In this document: piece by piece, positions 26,395 to 34,696 of the stretch
Position numbering within the stretch: the stretch's first letter is position 1
Layout: each line of letters starts with the position of its first letter
From: Bacteroidota bacterium
Lineage (GTDB): Bacteria > Bacteroidota > Bacteroidia > Chitinophagales > Chitinophagaceae
Direction of reading: 5' to 3'
Assembly (NCBI GenBank): GCA_016868895.1
Contig: VGFK01000003.1
Span: forward strand, 1-64,000
DNA length: 64,000 nt
Program-made: the position numbers and the translations under genes
The notes under the pieces: model-generated
The model's input: the letters and a program-made list of their open reading frames with translations, nothing else
What the model was told of the DNA's origin: nothing
The model's database searches: none

Positions 26395-27546
26395 TTACTT
26401 TCCTTCTGTGATCAGCTGACCGTCGTACAATCCTTGGTAACCTTTGGTGATCAGTTTGTCGCCAGTCGACAACCCACTTTTCACCTCAATGTTTTCATCA
26501 TAGAACTCTCCGATCATGATTTGTTTTTTCCGAGCAATCAGTTTACCGTTTTCCAGTGATTGCACGTATACATATTTACCCTTTTCATCTGCCTGTACCG
26601 TTTCAACCGGAATAACAATGGCGTTCTTCGCTTCGTGATCCAGAATTTTGATCACAGCCACCTGATTGGGTTTCACTGCAGATCTTCCGGTTATTTTGCT
26701 TTCAGCCGTAAAACTTCTGGAGGTGACGTTGATGGTTTCGCTGACCAGGCTGATGGAGGAATTGAAGGATTCGTTTAAATCAGGTATGCTGACCACCACC
26801 TGCATTCCTTTTCTGATTCTGCTCACATAGTTTTCCGGTACGTCCACAACGGCCTTTAGCAATGTAGGGTTTACAATGGTGATACCCGCCATTGGAGAAC
26901 CCATGAACGTTTCACCCACTCGGATGCTCACATCCTCGATCACACCGGTTACCTGGGCATATACAGAAGTAGTGCTGAGTTGCTCTTTCACCAGTTCCAG
27001 TTGTTTCTCTAACGACTCTACGTTATTTTTTGCCGACAGGTATTGGACTTCTGTTCCGATGCCTTCTTTCCAGAGATTCTCTTGTCGCGAGAAAATATTC
27101 CGGGCAAAACTCAGTTGGCTTTCCACCTGTTTGATGCTTTGCTGAATGATACCGTCTTCCAGTTTCATGAGGAGCTGACCTTTTTTAACGGCATCTCCTT
27201 CTTTCACAAAAATAGATTTTACTTGCCCCCCCATTCCTCTTGGCGTCACATACGAAACATTTTCCGTCATGATTTTACCCTGCAATTCTATATAGTGTGA
27301 AAAATCACTGTTCATCAGTTCGGTGATTTGAACCAGTTTGGTTTTTTCAGGAGCCGTTGATCCGCCCAGTTTCTGGATTTCGGTCTCCAGTGCGAGTATC
27401 TTTTTGGACAACTCATCCCGCTGTTCGGTGAGTTGCTGCAGTTCTGCCTTTTTCCCTGCCAGACTAGTGTTCTCTTCTTTTTTTCCGGTGCAGGCTGCAA
27501 ACAACACTGTTGCGCTGATCAAGATGAATTGTTTCATGTGTATCAT
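26395..27546 (-). CDS. RND efflux periplasmic adaptor (membrane fusion protein)
   Basis: This 383-residue lipoprotein has a signal with lipobox F-A-A-C. A coiled coil follows near residues 25-60 (K-A-E-L-Q-Q-L-T-E-Q-R-D), then the lipoyl/barrel-sandwich halves (V-K-E-G-D-A-V-K-K-G-Q-L-L and G-V-I-E-D-V-S-I-R-V-G-E) and beta-barrel domains. It bridges the RND permease and the outer-membrane channel. Two starts are possible, ATG 27546 and ATG 27537; both give a lipoprotein signal. It starts 11 bp after the TolC-like gene, clearly one operon. Confidence 0.9.
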   Translation of the reverse strand: MIHMKQFILISATVLFAACTGKKEENTSLAGKKAELQQLTEQRDELSKKILALETEIQKLGGSTAPEKTKLVQITELMNSDFSHYIELQGKIMTENVSYVTPRGMGGQVKSIFVKEGDAVKKGQLLMKLEDGIIQQSIKQVESQLSFARNIFSRQENLWKEGIGTEVQYLSAKNNVESLEKQLELVKEQLSTTSVYAQVTGVIEDVSIRVGETFMGSPMAGITIVNPTLLKAVVDVPENYVSRIRKGMQVVVSIPDLNESFNSSISLVSETINVTSRSFTAESKITGRSAVKPNQVAVIKILDHEAKNAIVIPVETVQADEKGKYVYVQSLENGKLIARKKQIMIGEFYDENIEVKSGLSTGDKLITKGYQGLYDGQLITEGK

Positions 27547-27557
27547 GTGTTCTTTTT

Positions 27558-28979
27558 TTAGAGTTTACCCAATGCTTTTGTGTAAGCGATTTTGGCGGTG
27601 ATGGCATCATAGAGGGCCTGGAAAAAATTTGCCTCAGCATTTTCCAAATCGGTTTCAGTCTGAAGCAATTCAAAACTGGAGCCCAGCCCTTGCTGGTACT
27701 TTTTCATAGTAGCCGCATAAACGCGTTGTGCGAGATCCAGGTTTTGGTCTTGCATGTCGAGCGTCGTTAATGCATTTCTGAAAATGATGGAAGAGGTGTT
27801 GATCTGAAGATCGATGGCGCGTTTCAGGTTTTCTTCTGTGTTTTTTGTTTTTTGCAGGTTCAATTTGGCTTGTCGGATTCGTTCGCCTTTTTGTCCCGCA
27901 TCAAAAATCGGCACACTCATGTTGATGCCCCATACAGAAGCTTTGAACCATTTTTTCTCGAAGTTGAATAGATTGAATTCTTGTCCCAACGCATTTCTGG
28001 AGTAGTTCCAGTAGGTAGCGATGATGGGCATGTACGAGAGTTTGTTTCGTTTGACGTCCAGTCCCTGTAAGTCTTTCACCACGCCCAGTAATTGAATTTC
28101 TTTGCGGTCGGTGTACTGGAAATTCGTCAATTCAAGAAGATCTTTTTTTACTTCCTCTTCAGAAAGCGAATCGGTGAGGATCAAGGAATCCTTTTGGTTG
28201 ATTGCCAGCCCAAACTTGAGGGAAGCGTAACCGATTTCGATGAGTTTTTCGATTTGGTTGGTTGTCGACATCAAATTATTGAGCGATACCTGTGTTTTAT
28301 CGATATCGAGTCGTTCGGCAAATCCGTTTTTATAGAGTTTTTCCTGATCACTTTTGAGTTTACGCAGGCGCACGATGCTCTCGTCGAGGTATTGCTTTCT
28401 CTTCTCGGCAATCTTCACACTATAATAGGAGCGGTACACATTGCTTTTGATTGAATCTTCCATGATTTTCAGATTCGCTTCGGTGAAATCGACTGCTTTT
28501 TTGCGGGCGGCAATTGCAATGAACAAATCCGGCTGGAACAGCAGTTGTTGGAAGGTGAAGCCGGCAGATGACTGCCAAGGAACACCGAATTGTGCAGGGA
28601 AAAATTCAGGTGGACCGCTGGGTTTGATGATGGGAGCGCCTGCGCCGTTGCGCACGCCGTTGTCGACCAGCACCTGGTAGACCGAGGGCGAGATGAAGTC
28701 GGGCAACAGGGTAACCGGTATGGAGAAAAAGTGCTGGGTGGATACGGTTCCGCTGAGTTGTGGAAATGCCTGCGCGATGTATTCTCTATTTTTGGAAATC
28801 TGCAATTCGCGATCGATTTGCAGGTTTTTGATTTCCGTAACATTTTGTAAGGCGAGATCTGCGGCTTGTTTTACCGAAAGGCTGTAGATTTTTTGTCCCA
28901 TCGACACCTGTCCCGTCAAAACCAGCACCGCGACGATTCCCAATCTCCAATGCTTCATGCTGAACGATTTATTGATCAT
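27558..28979 (-). CDS. TolC family outer-membrane efflux protein
   Basis: This protein of about 473 residues has a signal peptide (ending V-S-M-G-Q) and the long alpha-helical hairpins of the outer-membrane efflux protein family. Examples are A-A-D-L-A-L-Q-N-V, the repeated Y-K-N-G-F-A-E-R-L-D-I-D-K-T and the C-terminal Y-Q-Q-G-L-G-S-S-F-E-L-L-Q-T-E-T-D-L-E-N-A. It provides the outer-membrane exit duct for the adaptor and RND pump. ATG 28979 overlaps the tetR 3' end by 11 bp; an ATG at 28958 is an alternative. The overlap indicates translational coupling with the repressor gene. Confidence 0.9.
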   Translation of the reverse strand: MINKSFSMKHWRLGIVAVLVLTGQVSMGQKIYSLSVKQAADLALQNVTEIKNLQIDRELQISKNREYIAQAFPQLSGTVSTQHFFSIPVTLLPDFISPSVYQVLVDNGVRNGAGAPIIKPSGPPEFFPAQFGVPWQSSAGFTFQQLLFQPDLFIAIAARKKAVDFTEANLKIMEDSIKSNVYRSYYSVKIAEKRKQYLDESIVRLRKLKSDQEKLYKNGFAERLDIDKTQVSLNNLMSTTNQIEKLIEIGYASLKFGLAINQKDSLILTDSLSEEEVKKDLLELTNFQYTDRKEIQLLGVVKDLQGLDVKRNKLSYMPIIATYWNYSRNALGQEFNLFNFEKKWFKASVWGINMSVPIFDAGQKGERIRQAKLNLQKTKNTEENLKRAIDLQINTSSIIFRNALTTLDMQDQNLDLAQRVYAATMKKYQQGLGSSFELLQTETDLENAEANFFQALYDAITAKIAYTKALGKL

Positions 28980-29589
28980 GTTGATTTTTTCTTTGTTTGT
29001 ATGACTCAATCACTTCAAATCCTTTTTCGGTGGCCAAGCCGTATAAAAAATTCTCTGTCATTGCATTGCTAATCTCATTGAGGTTGAACTGCGCCGGAGG
29101 AAATGCTTCCATATTGAATGGCATCAGCAACATGTTGAGTCGGAAACGGGAGAGCAGTTCTGCATTGATGTCTTTTCTGTAGAGTCCTTCTGTAATACCT
29201 CTTTGGATATTGGTGCGGATGATCTCGAACAAGAAAGTATTCTTGTGGTTGGTGAATTTCTTGAAGGATTCAAAATGGAACTTGTGCAGGTCGAACAGTA
29301 CCATCGGATTGAGGTTGCTGAAGTGGCGGTTGGACATTTCCATGCTGTGCAGCACCTCTTCAACTGCATTGCTGGCATCAAAGCAGCAGGATTGAATTTC
29401 GGTTTGCATGATGCCGATTTCACGCTCGACCAGCGTATCCACCAGCTCGTCCTTGTCGCTGAAATGCTGGTACAGGGTTTTTTTAGACATGCCCAGGTGA
29501 TTGGCGATGTCGTCCATCGTAACCGAGCGTATTCCCAACCGGAAAAACAGCTCTTTTGCAGCCCCTATGATGCGCTCTTTCGTCTCCAT
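28969..29589 (-). CDS. TetR/AcrR family transcriptional regulator
   Basis: This 206-residue regulator has an N-terminal helix-turn-helix (V-T-M-D-D-I-A-N-H-L-G-M-S-K-K-T-L-Y-Q-H at about 23-42) and an all-helical ligand-binding domain. As the first gene of the efflux operon it probably represses its own promoter and thereby tolC, adaptor and pump. Inducers would be pump substrates. A promoter element and an inverted repeat lie just upstream. It ends inside the start of the TolC-like gene. Confidence 0.92.
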   Translation of the reverse strand: METKERIIGAAKELFFRLGIRSVTMDDIANHLGMSKKTLYQHFSDKDELVDTLVEREIGIMQTEIQSCCFDASNAVEEVLHSMEMSNRHFSNLNPMVLFDLHKFHFESFKKFTNHKNTFLFEIIRTNIQRGITEGLYRKDINAELLSRFRLNMLLMPFNMEAFPPAQFNLNEISNAMTENFLYGLATEKGFEVIESYKQRKNQHDQ

Positions 29590-29605
29590 ATTCGATTTGG
29601 CGTCG

Positions 29606-29613
29606 CAAAACTA
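29606..29613 (-). promoter_or_regulatory. Bacteroidota -7 promoter element for the efflux operon
   Basis: Minus-strand TAGTTTTG matches TAnnTTTG and ends 16 bp before the tetR ATG (29589). Confidence 0.55.
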
Positions 29614-29615
29614 TG

Positions 29616-29641
29616 GAAACTATTTATGTAAAAAAAGTTTC
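29616..29641. promoter_or_regulatory. Candidate TetR operator (inverted repeat)
   Basis: GAAACT (29616-29621) and AGTTTC (29636-29641) are inverted copies separated by 14 bp. The site directly abuts the -7 element of the efflux operon, where a TetR-type repressor could block transcription. The half-sites are short, so this is tentative. Confidence 0.4.
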
Positions 29642-29759
29642 TGTGCAACTTATTTTTGAAAATTGCTAAACGGTCTTTTTTCGTGTTAAATGTTATTTTT
29701 TGATCCTTTTTTGGTCGTTTTTAATCGTTTTTTGCTCATTTTTTCCATTTTTTAACCAT

Positions 29760-29767
29760 TATATTTG
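29760..29767 (+). promoter_or_regulatory. Bacteroidota -7 promoter element for the DUF502 gene
   Basis: TATATTTG matches TAnnTTTG, 14 bp before ATG 29782. A striking T-rich tract (29690-29755, many TTTTT runs) precedes it. Confidence 0.6.
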
Positions 29768-29781
29768 TACAAATCAGGTCC

Positions 29782-30423
29782 ATGAATTCCTTTAAACCGT
29801 CCCGGATTTTGTCCTATTTTTTCCAGGGACTGGTCATTTTGGCACCGATTGTGATCACCGGGTGGGCTGTTGTTTCATTATTCAATTTTATTGATGGTAT
29901 CCTTCCCAATGTATTGAGGGTATTGTTTCCTGATTTGATCAAGGTCAATCCGCAGGGGAATCCTGAGAAAATACCGGGACTCGGATTTTTGGTCGTAGTG
30001 CTGCTGGTTTTGTTAGTCGGCTACATTTCCTCCTTGTTTTTTGTCTCCCGCATCGTATCATTTTTTGACCAGGTGCTGGAAAAAACACCCGGCATCAAAA
30101 TCATTTACTCTACCGTCAAAGATTTTCTGGAGGCCTTCGCCGGGAACAAACGCAAATTCGATAAGCCGGTATTGGTATCGGTAGATGCACCGGATGTGTG
30201 GAGGATTGGTTTTATCACGCAAACGGACCTTTCGGAGTTTGGGATGCGGGAATACGTCTCGGTTTATGTACCCCACTCCTACGCATTTTCAGGAATTACC
30301 TATTTGGTTCGTCAGGATCGCATCAAAGCCATCCAGGATGTGGGTTCGGCGGATGCCATGAAATTCATTGTTTCGGGTGGGGTGACTGATGTTGCAGAAT
30401 ACAGAGGAGAAGAGAAAAAATGA
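29782..30423 (+). CDS. DUF502 family membrane protein
   Basis: This 213-residue protein has two transmembrane helices (about 12-36 and 72-95) and a soluble C-terminal domain. Typical DUF502 wording is Y-F-F-Q-G-L-V-I-L-A-P-I-V-I-T, I-P-G-L-G-F-L, T-P-G-I-K-I-I-Y-S-T-V-K-D and G-F-I-T-Q. The biochemical role is unknown; related plant proteins are called COV (continuous vascular ring). The stop overlaps the start of the next gene by four bases (ATGA), so the two are translationally coupled. Confidence 0.88.
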   Translation: MNSFKPSRILSYFFQGLVILAPIVITGWAVVSLFNFIDGILPNVLRVLFPDLIKVNPQGNPEKIPGLGFLVVVLLVLLVGYISSLFFVSRIVSFFDQVLEKTPGIKIIYSTVKDFLEAFAGNKRKFDKPVLVSVDAPDVWRIGFITQTDLSEFGMREYVSVYVPHSYAFSGITYLVRQDRIKAIQDVGSADAMKFIVSGGVTDVAEYRGEEKK

Positions 30424-31313
30424 CCATTCGTTTCTATCGTTTTATTTTATGGGTAGTGGTGTTGATTGTTTCTTCCCCATCTGCTGTGGGGTGGGGCTTC
30501 TATGGGCATCGGCTCATCAATTACCATGCTGTATTTCTGGTGCCTTCACCGTTATTTGGGTTCTTTAAAACGCACATTCGGTATCTGGCGGATCATGCAA
30601 CAGATGCCGATAGTCGGCGATATGCACTCAAAGAGGAAGCGCCCCGGCATTACATCGACATGGATCGTTACCGGTTACCCGATTCGCTCCGCTGGCCGAT
30701 ACCGTGGAATACTGCAGTTGGAGTTTGGGGTGAAGACTCTTTGCATGCACATGGTATTGTTCCCTGGTGGATCATGACCATGAAATACCGGCTACAAAAA
30801 GCATTTGAAGAAAAGGATGTGCCAAAGATTTTAAAATTATCGGCCGATATCGGGCATTATATTTCCGATGCCCATGTTCCGTTGCATGCAAGCAGCAATC
30901 ACAATGGCCAGTTGACTGATCAGTTGGGTATTCACGCATTTTGGGAGAGCCGGCTTCCTGAATTGTATGCCGAGCAGGAGTACGATCTGGTCATTTCGCC
31001 GGCACAGTATTTTCGCGCTCCATTGGATTGGATCTGGGATCGGGTGAGAGAAAGTGCTGCTGCTGCTGATACGGTCCTCACGCTGGAAAAACAACTTTCC
31101 CGGCAGTTCAGGTTGCAGGATAAGATGTCCTATGAGCAACGCAATGGGGTAGTGGTACGCAATTATTCCAAACGCTATTCAAGTGCCTATCATGATCGAT
31201 TGGAAGGAATGGTGGAGAGAAGGCTTCGTCAATCCATGTATACGGTTGCGTCTTTTTGGTATACCGCATGGGTAGATGCCGGTCAGCCTGAACTCCCATC
31301 AACCGCTCCTTAA
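30420..31313 (+). CDS. Exported zinc-dependent phospholipase C/P1-nuclease-fold protein
   Basis: This 297-residue secreted protein has a signal peptide ending before Trp25 (V-G-W-G-F-Y-G-H). In this superfamily the mature N-terminal Trp is itself a zinc ligand. Other likely zinc ligands are His30, the A-D-H-A-T-D-A-D segment, R-H-Y-I-D-M-D, G-H-Y-I-S-D-A-H-V-P-L-H and H-A-F-W-E-S. The fold is shared by zinc phospholipase C and S1/P1 nucleases, and sequence does not separate the two. It probably acts in the periplasm or outside the cell. It is coupled to the DUF502 gene by a 4-bp overlap. Confidence 0.82.
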   Translation: MTIRFYRFILWVVVLIVSSPSAVGWGFYGHRLINYHAVFLVPSPLFGFFKTHIRYLADHATDADSRRYALKEEAPRHYIDMDRYRLPDSLRWPIPWNTAVGVWGEDSLHAHGIVPWWIMTMKYRLQKAFEEKDVPKILKLSADIGHYISDAHVPLHASSNHNGQLTDQLGIHAFWESRLPELYAEQEYDLVISPAQYFRAPLDWIWDRVRESAAAADTVLTLEKQLSRQFRLQDKMSYEQRNGVVVRNYSKRYSSAYHDRLEGMVERRLRQSMYTVASFWYTAWVDAGQPELPSTAP

Positions 31314-31334
31314 AATAAGTATCTTGCGAACGAA

Positions 31335-32402
31335 ATGATACACAATTTCAATGCCGGTCCCAGCATTCTGCCCCGGGAAGTAATGGAAGAAGCAAGTCGG
31401 GCTGTTCTGGATTTCAATGGAACGGGACTTTCCATCTTGGAATACGGTCATCGAACACCCCTGTTCGAAGCCGTGATGGCGGAGGCAATTCAACTCATCA
31501 AAGAACTGATGCAGCTCGATGAAAACAAAGAGGTGCTTTTTCTGCACGGAGGTGCTTCCACGCAGTTCTTTCAGATCCCCATGAATTTTTTATCCCAGGA
31601 CCGCACTGCTGCCTATTTGGATTGCGGAATTTGGGGCTCGAAGGCCATCATAGAAGCCAAAAAATTTGGAGCCGTGCAGGTCGTTGCCAGCTCTCGCGAT
31701 ACGAACTATTCGTATATCCCACACGCGTTTGAAATACCGAAAGATGCATGTTATTTCCATTATACGACCAACAATACAGTCGAAGGAACGCAACTGCGCA
31801 CCATTCCAGATACCAGCGTTCCATTGATTGCCGACATGAGCAGTGATGTGCTCAGTCATGCAATGGATTTCAATCGATTTGCGCTCATTTATGCAGGTGC
31901 ACAAAAAAATATTGGGGCTGCCGGTGTGAACCTGGTGGTCATCGACAAAACATTTGCGGCAACTGCTAATGCCCATCTTCCTACGATGATGGATTATCGA
32001 CAGCATATCAAAAATGGATCCATGTTGAATACACCTCCTGTTTTTGCAGTGTATGTGTGTTTGCTTACCCTGCGTTGGCTCAAAGCGCAGGGAGGCGTGG
32101 CGGGTATTCAGCGCATCAATGAACAGAAAGCAAAGTTGCTGTATGAAACACTGGAAGCCCTTCCTGTATTTCATCTCCCTGTTCACGAAACCGATCGCAG
32201 TCGCATGAACGCCGTATTCACCATGCAGGATGAACGACTCGAAAAATTATTTTTGGATCGCTGCACGACTGAAGGGATGGTTGGAGTGAAGGGACACCGC
32301 AGTGTAGGAGGGTTCAGGGTATCCATGTACAATGCCTTGCCGTTATCTTCTGTTCAGGCATTCACCGACATGGCACGAGATTTTGCAAACCAATACGCAT
32401 AA
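31335..32402 (+). CDS. serC: Phosphoserine aminotransferase
   Basis: This 355-residue PLP enzyme converts 3-phosphohydroxypyruvate to phosphoserine in serine synthesis. Features are the opening N-F-N-A-G-P-S-I-L-P, H-G-G-A-S-T-Q-F (73-80 region), A-D-M-S-S-D and the PLP-binding Lys191 in Y-A-G-A-Q-K-N-I-G. G-H-R-S-V-G-G-F-R near the end is also family-typical. The DUF1015 gene follows after 11 bp. The usual third member of this Bacteroidota cluster, the 3-phosphoglycerate dehydrogenase gene serA, is absent between or beside them. Confidence 0.95.
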   Translation: MIHNFNAGPSILPREVMEEASRAVLDFNGTGLSILEYGHRTPLFEAVMAEAIQLIKELMQLDENKEVLFLHGGASTQFFQIPMNFLSQDRTAAYLDCGIWGSKAIIEAKKFGAVQVVASSRDTNYSYIPHAFEIPKDACYFHYTTNNTVEGTQLRTIPDTSVPLIADMSSDVLSHAMDFNRFALIYAGAQKNIGAAGVNLVVIDKTFAATANAHLPTMMDYRQHIKNGSMLNTPPVFAVYVCLLTLRWLKAQGGVAGIQRINEQKAKLLYETLEALPVFHLPVHETDRSRMNAVFTMQDERLEKLFLDRCTTEGMVGVKGHRSVGGFRVSMYNALPLSSVQAFTDMARDFANQYA

Positions 32403-32413
32403 ACATATTCAAC

Positions 32414-33643
32414 ATGGCCCGTATTTATCCTTTTCAGGCAGTACGACCCCAACCCGAACATGCAGCAAACGTTGCTTCTCCTCCATATGATGTGTTGTCG
32501 AGCGATGAAGCCCGCACCGCCGCACTCCACAATCCCTATTCATTTTTGCACGTAACAAAATCAGAAATTGATTTGCCTTCAACCCATCCGCTATATGATG
32601 CAGCGGTATATGAAAAAGCACGAACCAATTTTGCAGAACTGATTGAAAAAGGAATTCTGTTTCAGGAAGCGCATCCCTGTTATTATCTTTATGAACTGGT
32701 GATGGACGGTCGCAGTCAAACGGGTTTGGTATGCTGTTCTTCAGTTGACGATTACGAACAGGACATCATCCGAAAGCATGAGTTCACGCGTCCGGAAAAG
32801 GAACAGGATCGCATCAGTCATATCACGATTACAGGGGCACAAACCGGAAATGTATTTCTTGCTTACCGCAACATTGCCTCCATGGATGAGCTGGTTCAAA
32901 CGTGGAAATCAACCCATGCGCCGGTATATGATTTTGTTGCATCCGACGGTATTGCACACCGCATTTGGGTGGTTGATGAAGCAACGTCGGTAAACCGAAT
33001 CACTTCATTGTTTGCAGCTGAGGCTCCCTGTACCTATATTGCGGATGGTCACCACCGCGCGGCCAGTGCAGCAAAGGTCCGAAAGGCCTTGGGCAATGCA
33101 GCCACACCTGCGTCGGGAATGTTTCTCACCACCTTGTTTCCGGAAAGTGAGCTAAACATACTTCCGTATAATCGGGTGATCAAGGATTTAAACGGCAACA
33201 CAAAAGGAGAGTTCATCAGTGCGTTGCAAGAGGACTTCACCCTTGCACATTCTGAAAAAGCGGTAGTTCCATTGCAGCTTCATGAATTTGGGTTGTACAT
33301 GGAAGGAGAGTGGTACCATCTCACGGCGTTGGAGGGGACGTATACAGAAGATCCAATCGGAGTATTGGACGTAACCATTTTGTCGCGCAACGTTTTGGGA
33401 AAACTATTGGACATTCACGATCAGCGCACAGACAAGCGGATAGATTTTGTAGGCGGCATAAGAGGAACAGCAGAACTAGAGCGGAGGGTCGACAGCGGCG
33501 AGATGGCGCTTGCCTTTAGTTTTTATCCGGTGAGCATTGGTCAGCTGTTTGATATAGCCGATGGTGGTGAGGTGATGCCTCCCAAGAGTACCTGGTTTGA
33601 GCCAAAACTGCGGGATGGGTTATTGACCCATGTGATCCGTTAA
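32414..33643 (+). CDS. DUF1015 family protein
   Basis: This 409-residue soluble protein has the DUF1015 signatures A-S-P-P-Y-D-V, H-E-F-T-R-P-E-K-E-Q-D-R, Y-I-A-D-G-H-H-R-A-A-S-A and P-K-S-T-W-F-E-P-K-L-R-D-G-L at the C-terminus. The D-G-H-H-R motif looks like a catalytic or nucleotide-handling site. In Bacteroidota and Firmicutes the family sits beside serine biosynthesis genes, as here with serC 11 bp upstream. A role in serine metabolism has been suggested from that context, and relatives with serine kinase activity are a possibility I cannot confirm from this sequence. Confidence 0.88.
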   Translation: MARIYPFQAVRPQPEHAANVASPPYDVLSSDEARTAALHNPYSFLHVTKSEIDLPSTHPLYDAAVYEKARTNFAELIEKGILFQEAHPCYYLYELVMDGRSQTGLVCCSSVDDYEQDIIRKHEFTRPEKEQDRISHITITGAQTGNVFLAYRNIASMDELVQTWKSTHAPVYDFVASDGIAHRIWVVDEATSVNRITSLFAAEAPCTYIADGHHRAASAAKVRKALGNAATPASGMFLTTLFPESELNILPYNRVIKDLNGNTKGEFISALQEDFTLAHSEKAVVPLQLHEFGLYMEGEWYHLTALEGTYTEDPIGVLDVTILSRNVLGKLLDIHDQRTDKRIDFVGGIRGTAELERRVDSGEMALAFSFYPVSIGQLFDIADGGEVMPPKSTWFEPKLRDGLLTHVIR

Positions 33644-33663
33644 TGGATATAGTGGCCTTTTAG

Positions 33664-33671
33664 TAAATTTG
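33664..33671 (+). promoter_or_regulatory. Bacteroidota -7 promoter element for the TPR gene
   Basis: TAAATTTG matches TAnnTTTG and lies 14 bp before ATG 33686. Confidence 0.55.
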
Positions 33672-33685
33672 ATGGACTATCCAAT

Positions 33686-34696
33686 ATGCAGAGAATACTG
33701 ATTGCACTTGCATGCTTTCTAATGGTAGACGCGACCATGGCTCAACAACAATCTGTTGAACAGTTGCGTGCTACGGCATTGTCGTTTCAGCGGAATCAGG
33801 ATTTTTCAAATGCAGTAATGGTGCTCGATCGTGCTTTGCAGATTGAGCCCGGAAATCTTCAATTGCTCAAATACCTGGCCTATACGCATTATCTGTCTGG
33901 CGATCTGGATAAGGCAGCCAATCAATCAGCTGTCCTCATGGAGAGAGAGGATGTGGACGAGCAGGCTTTTCAGATTGCAGCTCGCATACTCAGAAGTCGT
34001 GAGGAATACTCAAAATGTGAGAAGATATTAAAGAAAGGCCTGAAGAGATTTGAAGGAAGCGGACCGCTTTGTACTGAAATCGGGGAAGTCTATTGGGAGT
34101 TAAAAAGACCGGCGCTGGCCATTAAATATTGGGAAGACGGACTGGAATCTGAGCCTTCGTATTCCGGTAATTATTATCATGCTGCAAAATTTTATTATGC
34201 AGCAGGCGATAAGGCCAGAAGTATTATATACGGAGAAATATTTTTAAATCTTGAAAGTTATTCGCCACGATCCAACGAGATAAAGATCCTCCTGCTTGAA
34301 TCCTATAAGCGCGTCTTTATGCCGGGTGATATAAAACAACATTATATCAAAGAGGCGACTGATTTTGAAAAGGATTTTCTTGCAATCATGGAGCGCCAAA
34401 ATTCTCTAGCCCTCCGTGGCATAAACCCCGAAACACTTTTCATCATTCGATCCAGATTCATTTTAGATTGGTTTGCCAGCAATGGATCAAAGTATCGTTT
34501 TTATTTATTTGAGCACATGCGCAATTTGATGAGGAGTGGTTTGTTTGAAGCCTACAACCAATGGATCTTTGGTTCTGCTTCGAACCCTGACGCATTTATG
34601 CTCTGGACGGGTACCCACGCGAGTGCTTACGAAGCCTTTCTAAACGAGCAACAATCGCGCGTATTCACCATGCCTTCTGGTCAGCATTATTTTTAG
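33686..34696 (+). CDS. Exported tetratricopeptide-repeat protein
   Basis: This 336-residue protein has a signal peptide (about 1-19, ending T-M-A-Q-Q) and several TPR-like helix pairs. They start with L-R-A-T-A-L-S-F-Q-R-N-Q-D-F-S-N-A-V and L-Q-I-E-P-G-N-L-Q-L-L-K-Y-L-A. The C-terminal third (residues 220-336, with D-W-F-A-S-N-G-S-K-Y-R-F-Y-L) lacks a recognisable domain. It is probably a periplasmic protein-protein interaction scaffold; no partner is indicated. It has its own promoter and its last four bases overlap the convergent acyl-CoA ligase gene. Confidence 0.75.
   Translation: MQRILIALACFLMVDATMAQQQSVEQLRATALSFQRNQDFSNAVMVLDRALQIEPGNLQLLKYLAYTHYLSGDLDKAANQSAVLMEREDVDEQAFQIAARILRSREEYSKCEKILKKGLKRFEGSGPLCTEIGEVYWELKRPALAIKYWEDGLESEPSYSGNYYHAAKFYYAAGDKARSIIYGEIFLNLESYSPRSNEIKILLLESYKRVFMPGDIKQHYIKEATDFEKDFLAIMERQNSLALRGINPETLFIIRSRFILDWFASNGSKYRFYLFEHMRNLMRSGLFEAYNQWIFGSASNPDAFMLWTGTHASAYEAFLNEQQSRVFTMPSGQHYF

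Noticed and set aside
29690-29755. T-rich tract read as a terminator for the efflux operon side
   Set aside because: No hairpin precedes the T-runs, and the neighbouring genes are divergent, so no transcript should end here.
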